DNA from: Chitinophagaceae bacterium
GTDB taxonomy: Bacteria > Bacteroidota > Bacteroidia > Chitinophagales > Chitinophagaceae
Direction of reading: 5' to 3'
Assembly: GCA_024643645.1 (NCBI GenBank)
Contig: JAHEMN010000010.1
Coordinates: 1-51,299, forward strand
Length of the DNA stretch: 51,299 nucleotides
A program made the translations under genes and the position numbers. Positions 26,366 through 35,995 of this stretch are shown here, one piece after another. Below the pieces are notes generated by a model, which saw only the letters and a list, made by a program, of their open reading frames with translations, did no database searches and was not told the DNA's origin. Every line of letters starts with the position of its first letter. Within the stretch, counting starts at the first letter, position 1.

Positions 26366-27115
26366 TTAATCAGCATTATTTTTTATTACTGTTGGAGCAC
26401 CTTCAGAAAGCCAGGTAGCGAAAATTTCTGAAATTTTCCATTCATTGCCTGCGTACAATCTTGGTCGAAATAGCATGTAGTCAAAAAAATCATTTATGTC
26501 TGAAGTATTACAGTTTGTCATTACAAATAAAGTAGTTTGCCCGGCATATTTACCTTCACTAATTGGTTTATCAACTGAAGCATTATTTGTAAGAAAGTAA
26601 TTGCCAGTGAATCTGATATCACGGATGATAGAATCAATGACCTTTTTATCATCTGCTTCATTCCATTTTAAAAAAATAAGATATCTGTCGTAAAATGGTT
26701 CTTCAAATACATTTTGCAAGCGAATGAAGTGAGAAGCCAACTTAGGAATATATCCATAATAAATAGTTGATTTCTCCATAAAAGTATATAACAAGTCACC
26801 TTTTTTTAATGCGAAACCACTCTCATTATTGCTTATTGCAAAATAATAATAATTACCTTTTATTAGTTGACATTTACCATACCCTTTTTGAACAGTTTCA
26901 TTCAAATCACCATTAAATATGCCCCAAATAACCCCTACTTGTTTTTCCTTAAGTTTTATAACTTCAGGCATTTCCAATTGAATGAGTTTCACACTATCTT
27001 TCAGGTCAACGATATAATCAGTAATTGGAAATGCCCTTAGATATGAAGAAGTATCTCTTTGGCTAAAACCAACAATTGGAACAATTAATATTAAAAAAAC
27101 GATTTTTTTTATCAT
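26366..27115 (-). CDS. Exported protein of unknown function
   Basis: I do not recognise this family. The 249-residue protein starts with a short Sec signal (MIKKIVFLILIVPIVGFSQ). The mature part is globular with many aromatic residues (KGNYYYFAISNNES, STIYYGYIPK) and two cysteines (in GKCQLI and TNCNTSD) that could form a disulfide. No catalytic motif stands out. It lies upstream of another secreted unknown on the same strand across a 192-base gap, and is divergent from pfkA. Confidence 0.75.
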   Translation of the reverse strand: MIKKIVFLILIVPIVGFSQRDTSSYLRAFPITDYIVDLKDSVKLIQLEMPEVIKLKEKQVGVIWGIFNGDLNETVQKGYGKCQLIKGNYYYFAISNNESGFALKKGDLLYTFMEKSTIYYGYIPKLASHFIRLQNVFEEPFYDRYLIFLKWNEADDKKVIDSIIRDIRFTGNYFLTNNASVDKPISEGKYAGQTTLFVMTNCNTSDINDFFDYMLFRPRLYAGNEWKISEIFATWLSEGAPTVIKNNAD

Positions 27116-27269
27116 TCATTAAATTATCATACAAGTTACCTTAATATGAAATCAAGTTTTGTCCGTGCTAATGGGTATATGAGTAAATTATCTGATAATC
27201 AATATAATATAAAGTTAATATTACAAACCAACGTTAGTGTGTAGTTATTACACATATAAAACAATTGCT

Positions 27270-27277
27270 TATTTTTG
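27270..27277 (+). promoter_or_regulatory. Candidate pfkA-pyk promoter -7 element
   Basis: TATTTTTG matches the TAnnTTTG box 18 bases upstream of the pfkA ATG. The -33 site is approximate (TTA with a 22-base spacer), so the call is moderate. Confidence 0.45.
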
Positions 27278-27295
27278 ATGAGTTTAAATTAAATA

Positions 27296-28279
27296 ATGGA
27301 AAAGAAAGTAAAAAAAATTGGAGTATTAACATCTGGCGGCGATTCACCTGGAATGAATGCTGCAATACGAGCAGTTGTACGTACCGGTAATTACCATGGT
27401 CTGGAAGTTTATGGAATTATGAGGGGTTATCAAGGACTTATTGAAGACGATATTTTCAGGATGGATTCCCGATCAGTTGCGAATATCATACAACGAGGCG
27501 GTACAATTTTAAAAACTGCAAGATGTAAAGAATTTTATGAATATGAAGGAAGAAAAAAGGCATATCAGTCTTTAAAAAAAAGAGACATTGACGGTCTTGT
27601 TATAATTGGAGGTGATGGTTCTTTTCGGGGTGCCGTTCATTTCAGTAATGAATTTGATATCCCTTGTATTGGTTTGGCAGGAACAATTGATAAAGATATT
27701 TATGGCACTGACTTTACGATCGGTTTTGACACAGCAGTAAATACTGCTATAGAAGCAATTGATAAGATAAGAGACACTATGGATGCACATGATCGTATTT
27801 TCATTATTGAAGTGATGGGTAGAGATGCTGGATATATAGCACTGCACAGTGGTATTGCAACAGGTGCAGAAAATATTCTCATTCCGGAAAGAAAAACAGA
27901 TATGGATGCAATGATAGATTCTTTGTTGGAAAAGGAGCGTCGTAAAAAATTAGTAAACCTTATTGTTGTTGCTGAAGGCGATGATTTTGGAGGAGCCAAT
28001 CAGGTTGAAAAAGTACTTAAGGAAAAACTACCTAAAGCCGAGATCAGAGTATGTATACTTGGGCATATACAAAGAGGCGGTTCACCAAGTTGTATTGACA
28101 GATTAATTGCCAGTCGAATGGGTTATCATGCTGTAGAATCTCTAATGGAAGGCAGACATAATGTTTTTGTAGGCATTCAAAATAACAAAATGCATTATAT
28201 CCCTTTAGAAAGTGCTGTTAAAAACAAAGGAAAAATAAGTGACGAATGGATGAAAATCGTAAAGATTCTGGCATCTTGA
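27296..28279 (+). CDS. pfkA: 6-phosphofructokinase
   Basis: This 327-residue enzyme phosphorylates fructose 6-phosphate to the 1,6-bisphosphate. The signature motifs are in place: TSGGDSPGMNAAIRAVVR (ATP loop), IGGDGSFRGA with the Gly typical of ATP users, the catalytic Asp in GTIDKDIYGTD, EVMGRDAGYIAL and HIQRGGSPSCIDRLIASRMG. The residue after the catalytic Asp is Lys rather than the more usual Asn. The length is normal for bacterial PfkA. pyk follows by 50 bases with no terminator, so two irreversible glycolytic steps are probably co-expressed. Confidence 0.96.
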   Translation: MEKKVKKIGVLTSGGDSPGMNAAIRAVVRTGNYHGLEVYGIMRGYQGLIEDDIFRMDSRSVANIIQRGGTILKTARCKEFYEYEGRKKAYQSLKKRDIDGLVIIGGDGSFRGAVHFSNEFDIPCIGLAGTIDKDIYGTDFTIGFDTAVNTAIEAIDKIRDTMDAHDRIFIIEVMGRDAGYIALHSGIATGAENILIPERKTDMDAMIDSLLEKERRKKLVNLIVVAEGDDFGGANQVEKVLKEKLPKAEIRVCILGHIQRGGSPSCIDRLIASRMGYHAVESLMEGRHNVFVGIQNNKMHYIPLESAVKNKGKISDEWMKIVKILAS

Positions 28280-28329
28280 TTATATACTAATCAAATTTAA
28301 TTTAGATACATTTAAAATAATTATTAAAA

Positions 28330-29820
28330 ATGGCAAAGCATTCTGAGAAATATTATCATAAATCAATGGACAGGGAAGCCGCTATTGCCCACAAAACGCA
28401 TAAAACAAAAATTGTTGCTACTGTAGGCCCTGCCTGCGATACCTATGAAAAGTTGCTTGAATTAGTAAAAGCAGGAGTGAATGTTTTCCGTTTAAATTTT
28501 TCTCATGGTTCACATGAAAATAAATTACAGGTAATTCAACATATCAGAAAAATTAATAAAACTGAACCTTACAATATTGCAATCCTGGGAGATCTGCAAG
28601 GTCCTAAATTGAGAGTTGGAGAAATTGAAGGTGGCGAAATGATAATTAGCTCGGGAGATATTCTGACTTTTACCAATGAAAAAGTAATTGGTACAAAAGA
28701 TAGAATATATGTTTCTTATCCAAATTTGCATGAGGATGTTGTAATTAATAACACGATATTGATCAATGATGGTAAACTTGAAGTAAAGGTTAAAGGGGTG
28801 CTTCCAAATAATGATGTACAGGTAGTAGTTACGATGGGAGGAATTTTATCATCAAAAAAAGGAATCAATCTTCCTGATACAAAAATCTCTTTACCTGCTT
28901 TAACTGAAAAAGATATAGAAGATCTTGAATTTATAATTGAACAGGAATTGGATTGGGTAGCCTTATCTTTTGTACGTAGTGTCAAAGATCTGGAAGGACT
29001 ACGTAAAAGGCTTGTAGATAAAAAAAGTAAAACTAAAATAATATCAAAAATAGAGAAGCCAGAAGCATTGGAAAATCTAAGAGATATTATTGTAGAATCT
29101 GATGCTGTAATGATTGCCCGTGGAGATTTGGGAGTTGAACTAGCTGTTGAAAAAATACCGTTACTCCAAAAACAAATAATCCGGATGTGTCTGCATAGAG
29201 CAAAACCAGTTATTGTTGCGACACAGATGATGGAAAGTATGATCGAATTTAACAAACCAAACAGAAGCGAAATTACTGATGTGGCGAATGCGGTAATTGA
29301 AGGTGCGGATGCGGTTATGCTTAGTGCAGAAACTGCAGCTGGAGAACATCCTACACTCGTTGTACAAACAATGCGTAAGATTATTTTAGAAGTAGAAAAA
29401 TCAGGATATAATTACAATCGTGAAGATGAATTAGAACCTCAGCCCCACTCTCCTTCCTTTTTAAGTGATGCTATTTGTTACAATGCCTGCAAACTTGCAA
29501 GTGATGTTAATGCAAATGCATTAATTGGAATGACACAAAGTGGATATACAGGTTTTGTATTAAGCAGTTATAGGCCAAAAGCTCCCCTTTATATTTTTAC
29601 AAAAGAAAAAAGCCTGGTAAATCAATTAACATTAAGTTGGGGAGTAAGGGCTTTCTATTACGATGAAGAAGAAAGTCTGGATGATATCATTTTCGATCAG
29701 ATCGATATTTTAAAAGAAAGAAGATTTTTACAAACAGGAGACATTGTAATCAATACCGGAAGTACACCTGTAGATTTACATTTACAGACAAATGTTTTAA
29801 AGATTACAACAGTTGATTAG
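28330..29820 (+). CDS. pyk: Pyruvate kinase
   Basis: This 496-residue enzyme converts phosphoenolpyruvate and ADP to pyruvate and ATP. The conserved blocks are complete: KTKIVATVGPACDTYEKL, NVFRLNFSHGSHE, ISKIEKPEALENL with the catalytic Lys, MIARGDLGVE and TQMMESMI. Its B domain lies between about residues 90 and 185, and a C-terminal regulatory-type domain follows residue 370. A short N-terminal extension rich in His and Lys precedes the barrel. It is coupled to pfkA and convergent with the DUF1761 gene. Confidence 0.96.
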   Translation: MAKHSEKYYHKSMDREAAIAHKTHKTKIVATVGPACDTYEKLLELVKAGVNVFRLNFSHGSHENKLQVIQHIRKINKTEPYNIAILGDLQGPKLRVGEIEGGEMIISSGDILTFTNEKVIGTKDRIYVSYPNLHEDVVINNTILINDGKLEVKVKGVLPNNDVQVVVTMGGILSSKKGINLPDTKISLPALTEKDIEDLEFIIEQELDWVALSFVRSVKDLEGLRKRLVDKKSKTKIISKIEKPEALENLRDIIVESDAVMIARGDLGVELAVEKIPLLQKQIIRMCLHRAKPVIVATQMMESMIEFNKPNRSEITDVANAVIEGADAVMLSAETAAGEHPTLVVQTMRKIILEVEKSGYNYNREDELEPQPHSPSFLSDAICYNACKLASDVNANALIGMTQSGYTGFVLSSYRPKAPLYIFTKEKSLVNQLTLSWGVRAFYYDEEESLDDIIFDQIDILKERRFLQTGDIVINTGSTPVDLHLQTNVLKITTVD

Positions 29821-29849
29821 TTTGTTATAACTAAAAGCTGCTAGTAATT

Positions 29850-30275
29850 TCATATCCAAACACACAGTATTATAGCTGCAATAATATTACCTGCAATATG
29901 ATAGCCTGCATCTATAAAATGTAATGAGAATGCTTTGCTTTGATAGAGATAAGAGATTGAGATGCCGATAGCAGAAAAACAAACCCCTGTAAACAATCCT
30001 AATTTAATACCTGACTGTACCCCACCTACTAGCATAAGTCTGTTAATAAGAATTGCTAAACCAATACATGTTATAAACTCTAATAAGAATGTAAAGAACA
30101 TAATCCCCCCTACTCCTTTTTTAGCATCAGGTTTACTCATGTCAATACCTGTTCCTTTGATCCATGTTTTAGCAAATAATAAATTGGAATACCAAATTGC
30201 GCCTAACATAAAATAAGCAACTGCAGCTACTGCAATTGCCAGCCAATTCAACTCAGAAAAAAAGGAAGTTTCCAT
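29850..30275 (-). CDS. DUF1761 family membrane protein
   Basis: This 141-residue protein has four predicted transmembrane helices. The N-terminal segment LNWLAIAVAAVAYFMLGAIWYS and the KTWIKGTG loop are typical of DUF1761. Function is unknown for the whole family. It sits 76 bases downstream of the DUF1080 gene on the same strand, and could be read through from that operon or be independent. Confidence 0.85.
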   Translation of the reverse strand: METSFFSELNWLAIAVAAVAYFMLGAIWYSNLLFAKTWIKGTGIDMSKPDAKKGVGGIMFFTFLLEFITCIGLAILINRLMLVGGVQSGIKLGLFTGVCFSAIGISISYLYQSKAFSLHFIDAGYHIAGNIIAAIILCVWI

Positions 30276-30351
30276 GATTTTAGTTTTGGTTATTGAATTA
30301 AAAGGTACGAATTATAATAATTCATAATACAAATTAATTTTTTGAACCAAA

Positions 30352-31086
30352 CTAAAGCTTTCTAATCTTGATATTTCTGAATAATACTTCGTTACCGTGA
30401 TCCTGAAGACCAATTCTACCTTTTTTGTACGTTCCAAAACCAGGCATGTTTTTAAATTTGCTGGCTGCTATCATTTTACGCCAGTCATCATTCCACATAG
30501 TTGTTGATACAACATTCACTCCATTAAGATATAGATCCAACTTTCCATTAATACTTTTAATTTCTACCAGGTTCCATTCGCCATATGGTTTTACAGTTTC
30601 TTTGGAGCATGAGATAAGATCATACAGATCACCAGCTCTATGCTTTATTATTTTTGCATCCGGATGACCATTATTGTCTAATACCTGCATTTCGGGGCCG
30701 GTTTCCCATGGCCAGTTATATTTTGCCTTGTCTTCGTGTATGTAAATAATAATACCGCTGTTGCCATCTTTGGCAATACTCCATTCTAATTGCAAATCAA
30801 AATTTTCATATTCCTCATCACTTACAATATCACCTCCATCTTTAATCTGCCAATTTTCTTTACTGGAAGTATCAAGGTATAAGTTTCCATCTTTTACTTT
30901 CCATGCTTTGCCTACAGGCTCACCACCATATCTATGCCAGCCATTGGTTGTTTTTCCATCAAACAATAACTTCCATCCGTCGTTTATTTCTTTTTTTGTC
31001 AATTGATTTTGTCCTGTCGCTTTTTGATTTGAAGTACAAGAAAAAATACTGATTGAAACTATGGCCAATGTCAAAAGTTTATTCAT
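30352..31086 (-). CDS. DUF1080 lipoprotein, 3-keto-disaccharide hydrolase type
   Basis: This 244-residue protein has a lipoprotein signal ending IFSC (Cys17). A single DUF1080 (3-keto-disaccharide hydrolase) jelly-roll domain follows. Diagnostic pieces are DGWKLLFDGKTTNGWHRYGGEPVGKAW, WSIAKDGNSGIIIYIHE, TGPEMQVLDNNGHPD and GRIGLQDHGNEVLFRNIKIRKL. Characterised members cleave glycosidic bonds after the sugar has been oxidised at C3. Its gene is the last tight member of the leftward operon, 6 bases after the cytochrome gene. The divergent GMC dehydrogenase would supply the 3-keto substrate (inference). Confidence 0.93.
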   Translation of the reverse strand: MNKLLTLAIVSISIFSCTSNQKATGQNQLTKKEINDGWKLLFDGKTTNGWHRYGGEPVGKAWKVKDGNLYLDTSSKENWQIKDGGDIVSDEEYENFDLQLEWSIAKDGNSGIIIYIHEDKAKYNWPWETGPEMQVLDNNGHPDAKIIKHRAGDLYDLISCSKETVKPYGEWNLVEIKSINGKLDLYLNGVNVVSTTMWNDDWRKMIAASKFKNMPGFGTYKKGRIGLQDHGNEVLFRNIKIRKL

Positions 31087-31092
31087 TGAACT

Positions 31093-31485
31093 TTATTTTT
31101 TTAATAATAAAACATATTTAACCATAGCTTCTGCATCTTCCTGACTTAATGTAGGATGAGGAGTCATAGCAATTTCTCCCCACACTCCACTACCTCCTTT
31201 AATTATTTTACCTGCAAGATGAGTAATGATTGTATCAGACATAGCTGCATATTTATTTGCAACATCTCTGTAAGATGGGCCAGTTAACATTTCATCAACT
31301 TTATGACAAGTAAGACAATCGCTTTTAGCTATTAGGCCAAGCCCCTTCTGATAGTCAGGATTTTTTGTTATATCAACTGTTTCTGTTGAACTTTCATTTT
31401 TTTCGTTTTCACTCTTTTTGTCATCCCCGCCTCCACATGATGTAAAGAGAATTGTTAGTGCTAATGGAAATATTAAATTCTTCAT
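31093..31485 (-). CDS. Monohaem c-type cytochrome lipoprotein
   Basis: This 130-residue protein has a lipoprotein signal ending FTSC (Cys17), a charged linker of about 25 residues and a compact cytochrome c domain. The haem site is Cys57-x-x-Cys60-His61 (CLTCH), and Met107 in GEIAMTPHP is the likely distal ligand. It would carry electrons in the periplasm. Lying between the sugar isomerase and DUF1080 genes, it is a good candidate electron acceptor for the GMC sugar dehydrogenase encoded by the divergent operon. Confidence 0.93.
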   Translation of the reverse strand: MKNLIFPLALTILFTSCGGGDDKKSENEKNESSTETVDITKNPDYQKGLGLIAKSDCLTCHKVDEMLTGPSYRDVANKYAAMSDTIITHLAGKIIKGGSGVWGEIAMTPHPTLSQEDAEAMVKYVLLLKK

Positions 31486-31519
31486 ATTTTAAAATTTTGG
31501 ATGCAATTTACAATATTCA

Positions 31520-32581
31520 TTAAGTCTGATCTAAACCTAAAATTTTTCGATTCGTAATTATATCACTTTTACCGCCGGCAAAATCATCAAAAGCTTTATC
31601 AGTAACCCTGATAATATGTTGCTGAATAAATTGTGCTCCTTCTTTGGCACCATCTTCCGGATGCTTTAAACAGCATTCCCATTCCATAACGGCCCAACCT
31701 GTATAATTATATTCCGTTAATTTACTGAAAATTGATTTAAAATCTACTTGTCCATCACCAGGGCTACGGTACCTTCCTGCTCTGTTCAACCAATTTTGAT
31801 AACCACCAAAAGTACCTTGCCTGCCTGTTGGATTGAACTCAGCATCTTTTACATGAAAAGCTTTTATTCTTTCATGGTAAAAATCAATGTATTGTATATA
31901 ATCTAACTGTTGTAATACAAAATGTGAAGGATCATATAACAAACAAGCTCTTGGATGATTATTGACTTCTTTCAAAAACATTTCATAGGTAATACCGTCA
32001 AATAGATCTTCTCCGGGATGAATTTCATAGCAAATATCCACACCACACTCATCAAAATAATTTAAGATAGGCATCCACCTTTTTCCCAACTCTTTAAAGC
32101 CTTCTTCTACCAATCCGGCAGGTCGCTGAGGCCATGGATGAAATGTATGCCACAACAATGAACCGCTGAATGTTGGATGGGCTGTTAAACCCAAATTTTG
32201 CGATGCCTTTGCTCCATACTTCACTTGTTCTACTGCCCATTCTGTTCTGGCTTTTGGATTTCCTCTCAGGTTTTCAGGAGCAAACCCATCAAACAAAGTA
32301 TCATAGGCAGGATGAACAGCAACAAGCTGACCTTGTAAGTGAGTTGACAACTCTGATATCTCTAATCCACAGTCATTTACAATACCTTTTATTTCCTCTG
32401 CATATGTTTTACTTAATGCAGCTTTTTCAAGATCAATGCAACGAGTATCCCAGGTTGGAATTTGAATGGCTTTATATCCTAATTCTTCTGCCCAGGTACA
32501 AATAGAATGTAGATTATTATAAGGTGTTTTGTCTTCAAGAAATTGAGCAAGAAAAATACCCGGACCTTTTATTGTTGTCAT
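31520..32581 (-). CDS. Sugar phosphate isomerase/epimerase, TIM barrel
   Basis: This 353-residue protein belongs to the xylose-isomerase-like (AP endonuclease 2) TIM-barrel family. The metal-binding positions appear in CYEIHPGEDLFDG, LLYDPSHFVLQQLDYI, AFHVKDAEF and the C-terminal AVMEWECCLKHPEDG. No export signal is present, so it is cytoplasmic. It is 17 bases downstream of the Gfo/Idh/MocA gene in the same operon. That pairing is common in pathways handling inositols or keto-sugars. The exact substrate is not readable from sequence. Confidence 0.92.
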   Translation of the reverse strand: MTTIKGPGIFLAQFLEDKTPYNNLHSICTWAEELGYKAIQIPTWDTRCIDLEKAALSKTYAEEIKGIVNDCGLEISELSTHLQGQLVAVHPAYDTLFDGFAPENLRGNPKARTEWAVEQVKYGAKASQNLGLTAHPTFSGSLLWHTFHPWPQRPAGLVEEGFKELGKRWMPILNYFDECGVDICYEIHPGEDLFDGITYEMFLKEVNNHPRACLLYDPSHFVLQQLDYIQYIDFYHERIKAFHVKDAEFNPTGRQGTFGGYQNWLNRAGRYRSPGDGQVDFKSIFSKLTEYNYTGWAVMEWECCLKHPEDGAKEGAQFIQQHIIRVTDKAFDDFAGGKSDIITNRKILGLDQT

Positions 32582-32598
32582 AATCTATTATTGAGAAA

Positions 32599-33759
32599 TT
32601 AAATTTTAAAATCAAACCATTTTTCTTTTGTCTTTGAAGATGCTACCACATTTTCTATAAATGCCATTCCCCTCACACCATCATCTGTATTCGGAAAATC
32701 TAACCATTCCTCTTTCACTTTTTTATTATTCATTTTTGCTTTTAAGGTCAAAGCAAAATTTCTGTAATGGTTTGCAAATGCTTCAATATATCCTTCCGGA
32801 TGTCCAGCCGGTGTTCGGCAATTATGTTTAGCAAATGAGCCAAGATAAGGGCTACCGGCTCTCCATATCTCTGCAGGCTTATCCAGCCACTTTACCATTA
32901 ACGAATTTGCATCTTCCTGTCTCCATTCAATTCCACCTTTTTCTCCATATACTCTTATCTTGATATTATTTTCTTCACCAGCAGCAACCTGTGTTGCCAT
33001 TAACAATCCGCTTGCTCCATTATTGAATTTTAAAAATACCGCTCCATCATCATCAAGCTTTCTTCCTTTTACTACAGTAACCAGATCTGCACAGATCTTT
33101 GTTGTTGTTAATGCACTTACATATTCAGCAAGATTAAAGGCATGAGTTCCTATATCTCCCATTGCACCAGCAACACCACTTTTTTTCGGATCTGTGCGCC
33201 ATGCAGCTTGCTTCTGATCAGTTGATTCCAATGCAGAACTTAACCATCCTTGTGGATATTCAACATAAACTTTTCTGATAGATCCAAAAATACCTTTCCT
33301 GATTAATTGCCTGGCTTGCTTTACCATTGGATAACCGGTATACGTATGCGTAAGACAAAGTAATTTACCTGTTTTTTGTTGTAGTTCCTTAAGCTGTTTT
33401 GCTTCCTTCAAATTTAAGGTCATTGGCTTATCTAATACTACATGAAAACCATTTTCCAGGGCCAACTTAGCAGGTTCAAAATGCAAATGATTAGGCGTTA
33501 CGATACTTACAAAATCTATACGTTCACTATCCGGTAAATTTTTTTCTAACCGAATCATCTCTTTATAAGAATTATATATTCTTAATGCTGAAAGATGTAA
33601 TTCTTTTCCCGCAATTTTAGATTTGATCGGATCACTACTGAAGACACCACTTACTAATTCTATCTCTCCATCGAGATTAGCAGCCATTCTGTGTATTGCT
33701 CCTATGAAAGATCCCGGTCCACCACCTATCATACCCATTCTAAGTTTTCTATTGGTCAT
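32599..33759 (-). CDS. Gfo/Idh/MocA family oxidoreductase
   Basis: This 386-residue NAD(P)-dependent sugar dehydrogenase starts MTNRKLRMGMIGGGPGSFIGAIH with a Rossmann fold. The family motif DKPMTLNLKEA supplies the conserved Lys, and GDIGTHAFNLAEYV supplies the active-site Asp and His. The C-terminal alpha/beta domain (about 140-386) binds substrate. There is no export signal. It is the first gene of the leftward operon, divergent from the transporter gene across a 127-base gap. In this setting it may reduce or oxidise a keto-sugar made by the periplasmic dehydrogenase (inference). Confidence 0.94.
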   Translation of the reverse strand: MTNRKLRMGMIGGGPGSFIGAIHRMAANLDGEIELVSGVFSSDPIKSKIAGKELHLSALRIYNSYKEMIRLEKNLPDSERIDFVSIVTPNHLHFEPAKLALENGFHVVLDKPMTLNLKEAKQLKELQQKTGKLLCLTHTYTGYPMVKQARQLIRKGIFGSIRKVYVEYPQGWLSSALESTDQKQAAWRTDPKKSGVAGAMGDIGTHAFNLAEYVSALTTTKICADLVTVVKGRKLDDDGAVFLKFNNGASGLLMATQVAAGEENNIKIRVYGEKGGIEWRQEDANSLMVKWLDKPAEIWRAGSPYLGSFAKHNCRTPAGHPEGYIEAFANHYRNFALTLKAKMNNKKVKEEWLDFPNTDDGVRGMAFIENVVASSKTKEKWFDFKI

Positions 33760-33886
33760 TTTTATTAATTACTTTTTGTATTATACAAAAATGTGTCCTT
33801 ACAACATATATCTAAGATTAAAATTAGTACATTTAGTTCTCTATCGTATGCTTTTCACTTTTTAGAACAATCTAACAGGTTTGAAT

Positions 33887-35104
33887 ATGAAATTTACTAC
33901 AAGGCTTCAGCTTTCTTCAATGATGTTTTTAAACTTTTTCATTTGGGGTATCTGGTTCGTTACAATGGGAACTTATCTTATTAAAGGTAACATTGGAGCT
34001 ACTGGCGAACAAACAGGATTGGCATATGGCACACAATCGCTTGGTGCTATCATAGCACCATTTATAGTAGGAATGATTGCAGATAAATTTTTTTCTGCAC
34101 AAAAGATTCTTGGCGTTTTACATTTAATTGGTGCCGGCCTCTTATATTTTATCGCAACAAGTGATGGATTTGGTTCATTTTATAGTTTACTCATTATATA
34201 TATGATCATTTATATGCCTACGCTTGCATTAGTAAATTCGATCTCATTAAATCAGATATCTAATCCTGAAAAAGAGTTTTCAGTAATCAGGATGTGGGGA
34301 ACTATCGGATGGATAGTTGCTGGGCTTATTATCGGTTGGATGGCCTGGGAAAAAGATCCAAATACTTTAAATCTTACGTATAAAGTGGCAGCAATTGTAT
34401 CTGCATTTTTTGGAATATATAGTTTCTTTTTACCCGATACCCCACCTCCGAAAGCCGGACAGAAAGTATCAGTGTCAGAAGTATTAGGATTGGATGCGTT
34501 AAAAATATTGAAAGACAAAAATTATCTTGTTTTTTTTATAGCTTCAATTTTGATTTGCATCCCTCTTGCATTTTATTATGGCCAGGCAAATGTTTTTTTA
34601 AATGAGGCTGGAATGGCTAAAGCTGCTGCAAAAATGACAATGGGACAAATAGCAGAAACAGTTTTTCTGTTTCTAATGCCTTTTTTCTTTGCAAGATTTG
34701 GCACTAAACAAATGTTATTAATCGGGATGCTTGCCTGGGTGGTCAGGTATGCTTTATTTGCGTATGGTGATGCCGGGCCAGATATTTGGATGCTTTACCT
34801 GGGTATAATATTACATGGAATATGCTATGATTTCTTTTTTGTAACTGGACAGATCTATACCGATCATAAAGCAGGGCCAAAAGTAAGATCTTCAGCACAA
34901 GGATTAATTACTTTGGCTACTTATGGAGTCGGAATGTATATAGGTTTTTATGTTGCTGGAATTTATGTAGATAAATATCAGATAGGTGATAATTTGCATA
35001 ATTGGAAATCTATCTGGTTATTCCCTTGCATTTTTGCTGCAGGTGTAGCATTAATGTTCTTTGTATTATTCAGAAATGACAAGAAAAAATTAAAAGTTGT
35101 TTAA
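33887..35104 (+). CDS. NupG-like MFS sugar/nucleoside transporter
   Basis: The ATG at 33887 gives 405 residues; a TTG two codons earlier is less likely. The protein has twelve hydrophobic segments. It carries the nucleoside:H+ symporter-type features LSSMMFLNFFIWGIWFVTMGTYL, MWGTIGWIVAGLIIGW and the C-terminal LHGICYDFFFVTGQIYTD. NupG-like carriers in Bacteroidota often sit in sugar clusters, so the cargo here may be a hexose or keto-sugar rather than a nucleoside (inference). It heads the rightward operon, and its stop codon overlaps the next start by one base. A weak -7-like TACATTTA lies at 33828-33835. Confidence 0.92.
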   Translation: MKFTTRLQLSSMMFLNFFIWGIWFVTMGTYLIKGNIGATGEQTGLAYGTQSLGAIIAPFIVGMIADKFFSAQKILGVLHLIGAGLLYFIATSDGFGSFYSLLIIYMIIYMPTLALVNSISLNQISNPEKEFSVIRMWGTIGWIVAGLIIGWMAWEKDPNTLNLTYKVAAIVSAFFGIYSFFLPDTPPPKAGQKVSVSEVLGLDALKILKDKNYLVFFIASILICIPLAFYYGQANVFLNEAGMAKAAAKMTMGQIAETVFLFLMPFFFARFGTKQMLLIGMLAWVVRYALFAYGDAGPDIWMLYLGIILHGICYDFFFVTGQIYTDHKAGPKVRSSAQGLITLATYGVGMYIGFYVAGIYVDKYQIGDNLHNWKSIWLFPCIFAAGVALMFFVLFRNDKKKLKVV

Positions 35105-35982
35105 TGGAAAGGAGAAAAGCAATAAAATCAATGGCGGCAAGTGCAGCAGGTTTAGCTCTTTCAGGAAAATTTATAACTGATAAAAATTTTGAAGAGGTAA
35201 TGAAATTAAAAGGAAATATAAATCATTCTGTTTGTCAATGGACATATGGTTTCATTCCACTTGAAGAGTTGTGTCTGTTTGTAAAGAAACTCGGACTTAA
35301 TGCAATTGATCTGCTAGCACCAAAAGACTGGCCAACAATAAAAAAACATGGCCTTACTTGCTCGATGTGTTATACCAATGGAAAGATCAGTTTAACAGAA
35401 GGATGGAATAACAAGACCTTTCATCCTGATCTGATTAAAAATTTCACGGAAGCAATTCCTTTGGTGGCAGCTGCCGGCTATAAAAACCTTATCTGTTTTA
35501 GCGGCAATAAAAATGGAATGGATGATGAAACTGGTTTAAGAAATATGACAGATGGAATTAAGCAAATAATAGGTCTTGCAGAAAAAAATAATGTCGTTAT
35601 TCATATAGAAGTTTTTAACAGCAAAGTTGACCATAAAGATTATATGGCAGACAATACAAAATGGGCCATTGAGCTTTGTAAAAGGATTGGTTCTTCAAAT
35701 TTCAAGATATTGTATGATATATATCACATGCAGATCGATGAAGGAGATATTATCAGAACAATAAGCGATAATCATCAATACTTCGGCCATTACCATACTG
35801 CTGGTGTACCTGGCCGTCATGAAATTGATGAATCTCAGGAGTTGAATTATCCTGCAATAATGCGAGCAATAGCTAAAACCGGTTTTAAAGGTTATGTAGC
35901 ACAGGAATTCATACCAACAGCAAAAGAAAATATAGACAAGCTGGCTGCATTAAAAAAAGCAATAAAGATTTGTGATATTTAA
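35104..35982 (+). CDS. Hydroxypyruvate isomerase-like TIM-barrel protein with Tat-like leader
   Basis: This 292-residue protein begins MERRKAIKSMAASAAGLALSG, a twin-arginine-type leader. The barrel has the Hyi-like ligands in IHIEVFNSKVDH, LYDIYHMQIDEGDIIRTI, HYHTAGVPGRHEIDES and VAQEFIPT. These match the metal-binding Glu, Asp, His and Glu of hydroxypyruvate isomerase. If the leader works, it acts outside the cytoplasm. The gene overlaps the transporter stop by one base (TAATG), indicating translational coupling. The GMC oxidoreductase gene follows 13 bases later. Confidence 0.92.
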   Translation: MERRKAIKSMAASAAGLALSGKFITDKNFEEVMKLKGNINHSVCQWTYGFIPLEELCLFVKKLGLNAIDLLAPKDWPTIKKHGLTCSMCYTNGKISLTEGWNNKTFHPDLIKNFTEAIPLVAAAGYKNLICFSGNKNGMDDETGLRNMTDGIKQIIGLAEKNNVVIHIEVFNSKVDHKDYMADNTKWAIELCKRIGSSNFKILYDIYHMQIDEGDIIRTISDNHQYFGHYHTAGVPGRHEIDESQELNYPAIMRAIAKTGFKGYVAQEFIPTAKENIDKLAALKKAIKICDI

Positions 35983-35995
35983 ATAAGTAATTATT

